From positions 52,925,350 to 52,989,349 of the forward strand of contig OZ024795.1 of the NCBI GenBank assembly GCA_964017045.1: a DNA stretch of 64,000 bases, read 5' to 3'. The translations under genes were made by a program, and so were the position numbers. The DNA is from Omphiscola glabra (taxonomy: Eukaryota; Mollusca; Gastropoda; Lymnaeidae). This document shows, in pieces, positions 58,517-64,000 of the stretch (positions are counted from its first letter, which is position 1; every line of letters starts with the position of its first letter). A model generated the notes under the pieces. The model worked only from the letters and a program-made list of their open reading frames with translations. It did no database searches and was not told the DNA's origin.

Positions 58517-59651
58517 ACATGGAACACCAAAATCTTCCATGCTAAAAACCTATAAAATACTGCAATGTTGGAGGTTGCAATTTGTATCTCACACTTGACT
58601 CCCACGGACATTGAATTTGCCATATAGGATTTCCTCCTCTCTGAAGCATGTTGCTCCCTCCTCTCTGTGCTGGATGATATCACCGAGTTGATGATATCAC
58701 CATTCCATGTGGATGGTGGTGTTGACTGCCAAAGGGTGACATTTAATATTTATATTACGACAAAGATTTTGAATGGAAAATTTATTATTTTTTTTTTAAA
58801 ACACGCCTTTTCAAAAATGTACTCAAAAGAAATAAAATATTATGCCTCCCAAAACTTGAGGAATGATACAGTCATATGAGTAAAAAAGCATGGGGCACCC
58901 ATGAACTTGATGTTCTTTGAAAATCAGTTTTGATGAAGAAATTATCATCAATAATGGATCACTGTAAAATTATTGACAAGTCATCTGTTTATGATCACCC
59001 TTAACAGTATAATCTGTTTTTAAATGCTAGTAAATAGTTGTTTCAACATGGAAGCCATAAAAGAGAGTCTACTTAATACGTACTCATGATTTTAAACATT
59101 ATTTTGAACATATCCAACTCTAAAACTTAAAACAATTAATTAAAAATTTATATTGAAATGCCTTAAACTGTCTAGTTTCAGATCTAAAAAAATAACCAGA
59201 AATACATTTAATTACCGGGTAATTAAAGTTTTATTTGTGAATTATTGTTCATACTATTTAAACCATTTGAACATTTTGCGTAAAAAGGGGTTCGGAGCTG
59301 GCAATCAGCCTTTCCTACCATCCACTGAAATGCTTCTTGCGAGGGCCCCAGTATGGGAAAACCTTCTCACATTGTGTTAACAGTGATCAATAGCTAAATT
59401 AATGTTTGTTTCGTGGAAGTTTGGCAAGAATAAAAAATGGAAATCAAAATGATATGGTCATACGAACAGGACTCCAACCACGTGTCACGTCATGTCGTTT
59501 GGTTGGCTTGACCAGCGAGTGCAGGACTACACATTTTTTTGTATGGTTAGTTTATGTTTAAGTTAAATACTGCTACATGTAGTTCTACTTTGGTAGTGCT
59601 ACTTAAACAGATGGATTAGGTATGCTTCCCCAACCAAACCACCAGAAAGAA

Positions 59652-59796
59652 ATTGGGTGTGGTGTGTTCCACTGTCAAACATTGTTGTGATTAGATAAAG
59701 TTGGGTGTGGTGTGTTCCACTGTCAAACATTGTTGTGATTAGATAAAGTTGGGTGTGGTGTGTTCAACTGTCAAACATTGTTGTGATTAGATAAAG
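59652..59796. repeat. 48-bp tandem repeat, 3 copies
   Basis: The unit contains GTTGGGTGTGGTGTGTTCCA and CTGTCAAACATTGTTGTGAT. Copies are nearly identical. Confidence 0.93.
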
Positions 59797-59897
59797 TGAA
59801 AATTTACAAGGCCTTACATTACCACCACCCAAATCTCCCTGAAAAGGCCCAAATGTGCTGAGCATGTACTGCTTGAGAGCCACATTATAGCCCAAAG

Positions 59898-60085
59898 CAG
59901 CCCTGCACAACATAACGATATGCGGCCAGCCAGCACCCACATTGTGGCCCGGGAATTAAGGAAATATTATTTTTTATCATTATTTTCATTTACCTTTCCC
60001 ACCTGTCCTATTTTCTTTCGGCCCGCACAAGATTTTCATAAAGTATTACGGCCCGCCTTACATTTTGAGTTGTGCAGGCCAGGGC
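59898..60085. mobile_element. Probable hAT-like MITE
   Basis: CCTGCACAAC on the left and GTTGTGCAGG on the right are perfect inverted repeats. GC-rich GGCCCG blocks lie inside, as in other hAT-type MITEs. The outer ends and the target duplication are unclear. Confidence 0.5.
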
Positions 60086-62049
60086 CTAAGCATTACATCT
60101 CAGTATAATTTCAACAATAAAACAACTTTATTCTTGACATAAGATCACCTACTATCTGACCATTAAAACATACAGACTTAGAAACTGGATGGGATATGTA
60201 ATAGTGATTCTCTGCTTTCAATTCAGCTTCTAAATATTGTGGGGATTTGCCCACAAATAATGGCGTCATTTATGGATGGCCCTTTTAATCAACATTACAA
60301 ACATTATTTAATATCTATATAATAACAGAAGTGAATGTATAATTATATTAATTTGTTTTAATACATATAAATGTAACAATAGCCCCAGGGCCAGCCATAC
60401 AAAAATTGTGCTGACTTAAAAGGAAAAACGCAAGTCAAACATGAACAGGTCATAAAGTTGTTTTTTAAACTCAATCATGACCAAACACATGTCATTTTGT
60501 TTTAAAATAGAGATTTCACAACTAAAACAATTAAGTGAAGAGACTATTGGTACAGCTGGTCCTGAGTAGGCCAAACATTTAACAGAAATTGTTGCCAGGA
60601 TGTCATTCAAGGCGTGATGCATAAAGTTAATAAATTATTGCCAGGTTGACCTGCAGCAGCGTTTCTTTTCTTGAATAGTTATATTTACAACTGTTTTATT
60701 AATTAAGAAAGAAAAACAACAAAAAAACACTAAAAAAATTTCAACTTCAAACAAACATTAAAATGGCTGTAGCAACTAAAAAACATAGCAACAAATAGGT
60801 CAGGAACATAAAGGAATCTAATATCCCAAGAAAATGTTTGTGTTTTTTTTATGTACTAGACATATTCAGGGAAAATGCTAAAAGTTATGCAAGCTTAAAT
60901 ATATTGAATATAATTTTCAAGTTTGTCATGGCAAAAAAAATCATCACATTATCATCACATGGACAAAGTGTTGAAGAAGAATTCATATAAACAATCATCT
61001 CTCGAAATTTATGAAATAGAATCATGGCATCTACAAAGTTATGGTGTGGTTGACATTTGGGAGGGCCGAGACATGCTGTTTGTCAAAACCTCCTTTTTTA
61101 ACAAGCATACATTTACACTAACTTTTTAAACTCATTTTTGGTAGTAAAAAAAACGTATGTTTCACAGTAAAATAACAAGGTTAAAAAATAGGTCAAAGCT
61201 CCATTTTTGTGTTGACAGAACAACAAAAGGCCTCCATGGCCAACACATTATGTATTGAGCACCACAAACACAGCATATGTGTAGTTCAAATAGTCTGTGT
61301 GTAGCTTTAACAGTCTGTGCAGCATCTTCTATGTAACAGCACACACATCTGGCAGTCCACCTAATGTTTTAAGTATGGTATTAGAAGTCATTGGTTAAGA
61401 CACAAGGTGCACAAAAATAGAGTTGGCTTAAATTCTTCAACTCATCACTAAGGATAAAATTGGATAAGGATAAAATTGTATCCATCAACAAGACAAACAA
61501 TGTCTCCAGAGATATTTCACCTCATTTTGTATGCATGGATAATTAGAATTGTTTAAAATAATAAAATTCAATCAATGCAACGTAACTGAAAAATGAATAA
61601 ACGGTTAGAGAAGGAAAGGACGACCACCGACTCCTTTTGCTTATGCATAGCTCAGTGTTTTATAACAACTACAAATGTTGTTGTTTGTTCACTCAACAAA
61701 TGAAAGCATCCAGTCCAACATAAAAGTACATTGGATCATTGAAAACAAAAAGAAAGCATTACACACCTGAAACTGTTAACCTGAACCAATTTAATGAATT
61801 ATTGACGCGCTGAGAACAATTAAAAATTGCATTTATTAACCATTAAGTATAGGAAGACAGCTGCCAGGCAAACAGATTAAAAAAACAACACTTAGCAGCC
61901 CTGTATCTGTATCTCTCAAGCATTAGTTAAAAAATCAGACACATTTTTTTATTGGTGTCATCTAGAAATTCTCATGGTCTCTTTTGTTTTTAACCATTTT
62001 TTTTTACTTGAAAGGCTTCAGTGAAAAGATAAATAATTTTTAATGTCAA

Positions 62050-62140
62050 AAATAGATACTGTCAAAGCTTCTGACTGTCCAAGCTTCTGACTGTCAAAGC
62101 TTCTGTCAAAGCTTCTGACTGTCCAAGCTTCTGACGCTTT
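62050..62140. repeat. Short tandem repeat, CAAAGCTTCTGACTGTC type
   Basis: Four to five imperfect copies of a 17-bp unit alternate CAAAGCTT and CCAAGCTT. It is non-coding. Confidence 0.85.
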
Positions 62141-62596
62141 GTTCAATTAAAAAACAAGTTTGAGAATAATATTTTTAAAAATTAAGTAATTCCAATACAA
62201 TTCAAAAGTTTAAATTGAATTCAGGTGGAAATTTTGTAAGATGAGTTATATCTTAAGAATTAAATAACAGAAATTCTAAATGCACACAAATTATGTAGGT
62301 AATAAAAACTGAAGCCAAAGAATCTTTAAAATACAAAGAGAAAGCAAAAAACTGTGGAAATAAAGACAATGCTATAGAAATAAATATACCAAATATACAC
62401 ATGGTTATACAAATTAAAAACATTTTTTTGGATTGGAAAATAAACGACATCAAAATAAAGTGATGTCACCATTCCATTAAGCTTTATTTAAATTTTTGCT
62501 CAAAACATATAATAAGACAGGTCATATTTTAGCTGTAACGTTGCCATGAGTTTTAAAGTGAAACAAGCACCTGGAATCAGGTCTTTCACACTGAAG

Positions 62597-62680
62597 ATCA
62601 CTTGTAGAATGATAACAAGATCACTTGTAAATGATAACAAGATCACTTGTAAATGATAACAAGATCACTTGTAGAATTCT
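62597..62680. repeat. About 21-bp tandem repeat, 4 copies
   Basis: The unit is GATCACTTGTAAATGATAAC with slight variants. It lies just 3' of the helicase stop codon on the minus strand, probably in its 3' UTR. Confidence 0.85.
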
Positions 62681-62760
62681 AACATTCCTTACAGGAGATT
62701 AAGTGACAGGCTGAATTTACCAGTGGAATTGAAGGGTAAAAAATGTCTTGAAAAAAGTCC

Positions 62761-63352
62761 TTATGACTGCATGGAAAGGAGAAAGTTCCTTAGGTCAAGC
62801 TGAAGACTCTGACGTTGTCTGTATGTTAACAGCAGAGAATTCCATGGCTTACAGCTGCGCAGAATCTCCTTGTTGCCTGCATCAAGATGTAAATTGGAAT
62901 TAAATAACCCACGAAACAGCACAATTTTAGAGATATTCAGTCCGTCAACTATTTATCAATTACCAGATGTAAAAGATGACAAAATAAAGGACTTTAAAAA
63001 TTATCACATAATCAGTAAAATATTAAGATAAGTAAAAATAAGGTAAATTAAGATGCTAAAATGATTTTGTTCTTTTTCTTAAATTCACTCTGAAAACTAG
63101 TTTTTTCTTCCTTTTGTTTTGTTTTAGAGCAAGCAAAGACAGACATCAAACATGATGATTATTATGGACTAGTTTTATACTGACCTATAATAAAGAAAGC
63201 CACCTTGGCTCTGGTGATAGCCAGATTGATGATACGAGGGTCTGCCATCTGACCTAAATGTCTGTTGGTCCATTCACGGCTCGGAGGATACTGGATACTG
63301 GAGTCGGGGAGGGAACGCACCGTGGAAAGTATGACATATTCCCTTTCTTGGC
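62761..63352 (-). CDS. SF1 helicase C-terminus (UPF1/HELZ2-like), partial
   Basis: Two exons, 63185-63352 and 62761-62876, join through a split GGC codon and end at TAA (62761-62763). The protein reads GQEREYVILSTVRS, then LGQMADPRIINLAITRAK, then FFIIGNKEILRSCKPWNSLL. These are the SF1B helicase motif V region (GQE...STVRS) and motif VI (the arginine of LAITRAK, the arginine finger). The trailing W..LL segment is usual for UPF1-like and HELZ2-type helicases. The donor ATAG|GTCAGT was chosen over GTATAA four bases on because only it restores the frame. ATP-binding motifs I and II must lie beyond the right edge. Which subfamily it belongs to is open; HELZ2-like is a guess from STVRS and spacing. 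Confidence 0.82.
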
Positions 63353-63431
63353 CTGAAAGATTCAATTAAATAATGAGGAAGATATCTCCAACAATGTTCC
63401 ATCTGAGGCTTGATGTCTGAGTTCCGAGTCA

Positions 63432-64000
63432 ATGTACTCATACAGCAGTAAATTAGTGCCCGAGTCAATGTACTCATACAGCAGTAAATTAGTGCCAGAG
63501 TCAATGTACTCATACAGCAGTAAATTAGTGCCAGAGTCAATGTACTCATACAGCAGTAAATTAGTGCCAGAGCCAATGTACTCATACAGCAGTAAATTAG
63601 TGCCTAAGTCAATGTACTCATACAGCAGTAAGTTAGTGCCTAAGTCAATGTACTCATACAGCAGTAAATTAGTGCCAGAGCCAATGTACTCATATAGCAG
63701 TAAATTAGTGCCTAAGTCAATGTACTCATACAGCAGTAAATTAGTGCCAGAGTCAATGTACTCATACAGCAGTAAATTAGTGCCAGAGCCAATGTACTCA
63801 TACAGCAGTAAATTAGTGCCTAAGTCAATGTACTCATACAGCAGTAAATTAGTGCCAGAGTCAATGTACTCATACAGCAGTAAATTAGTGCCAGAGCCAA
63901 TGTACTCATACAGCAGTAAATTAGTGCCTAAGTCAATGTACTCATACAGCAGTAAATTAGTGCCAGAGTCAATGTACTATAAAGCAGTAAATTAGTGCCC
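63432..64000. repeat. 36-bp tandem array, about 16 copies, runs off the edge
   Basis: The unit contains GTCAATGTACTCATACAGCA and GTAAATTAGTGCC. Variants CCAGAGTC, CCAGAGCC and CCTAAGTC occur in a repeating order, a sign of higher-order duplication of about three units. It lies in an intron of the helicase gene. The 187-codon plus-strand frame through it is an artefact of a period divisible by three. Confidence 0.95.

Larger units (their letters stand above)
57228..58760 (-). pseudogene. Duplicated, decayed sdk segment (copies of exons 29 and 28A)
   Basis: The segment parallels 25790-27130 of sdk in order and orientation, including intron sequence (compare CACTATATACAATATA in both). The copy of exon 29 (about 57300-57538) reads [12 protein letters not shown], but its middle is expanded by a 42-bp in-frame repeat (copies from 57323, 57365, 57407 and 57449; STQVQITWQSLPLD unit). 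The copy of exon 28A (about 58545-58735) keeps STWNG and [11 protein letters not shown] but has frameshifts and deletions. It lies upstream of the sdk start, so it cannot be part of the normal transcript. Confidence 0.87.
58790..62760. other. Non-coding stretch downstream of the helicase gene
   Basis: No exon was recognised. It includes the 48-bp array at 59652, a probable MITE at 59898, and short repeats near 62050 and 62597. The part next to 62760 should hold the 3' UTR of the helicase gene. Confidence 0.55.

Noticed and set aside
58423..58683. 86-codon minus-strand frame as a gene
   Set aside because: It is a frameshifted stretch of the duplicated sdk exon 28A plus repeat sequence.
63432..63995. 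187-codon plus-strand frame
   Set aside because: It is a 36-bp tandem array read through; it lies in an intron of the minus-strand helicase gene.

Overview
The window is animal nuclear DNA. It is AT-rich, its genes have many introns with GT/AG splice sites, and it carries many transposon remnants and minisatellites. The LINE, hAT and piggyBac relics together with long introns suggest a lophotrochozoan, most likely a gastropod mollusc; this taxon is an inference. There are no prokaryotic operons, CRISPR arrays or phage features.

Three protein-coding genes can be supported. (1) About 1.0-11.3 kb, plus strand: a CENP-U-like inner-kinetochore protein. One very large, repeat-rich exon (3501-5876) is followed by five small exons that encode the conserved CENP-U C-terminal region. 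The first coding exon was not found. Its introns are full of minisatellites. (2) 52.2-19.4 kb, minus strand: a complete sidekick (sdk) gene reconstructed here as 38 coding exons. The exons join in frame to about 2206 codons: signal peptide, 6 Ig domains, 13 fibronectin type III (FN3) domains, one transmembrane helix, and a cytoplasmic tail ending in the PDZ-binding sequence GFSSFV. (3) 63.35-62.76 kb, minus strand: the last two coding exons of an SF1 (UPF1/HELZ2-like) helicase whose remainder lies beyond the right edge.

Layout: 0-1 kb holds a LINE tail and no identified exon. 1-11.6 kb is the CENP-U-like gene. 11.6-19.4 kb is a gene-free gap, possibly sdk 3' UTR, with one hAT MITE. 19.4-52.3 kb is sdk, whose introns contain a piggyBac relic, several LINE fragments in both orientations, hAT-type MITEs and a 570-bp terminal-inverted-repeat element. 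52.3-57.2 kb is sdk upstream DNA with a CpG-richer patch and large tandem arrays. 57.2-58.8 kb is a decayed duplicate of two sdk exons and the intron between them. 58.8-62.7 kb is non-coding. 62.7-64 kb holds the helicase end and a 36-bp array.

The most interesting observation is in sdk. The second half of FN3 domain 10 is encoded twice, by two different exons of equal phase (26873-27098 and 27975-28203). Using both breaks the frame, while using either one keeps it, which is the signature of mutually exclusive splicing in a homophilic synaptic adhesion molecule. Other points worth checking are the missing canonical cysteines in sdk Ig1 and Ig2, a probable GC-AG intron, the partial exon duplication with an in-frame 42-bp expansion upstream of the gene, and the repeat-expanded, KEN-containing giant exon of the CENP-U-like gene. 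The genes are neighbours and show no sign of a shared pathway.
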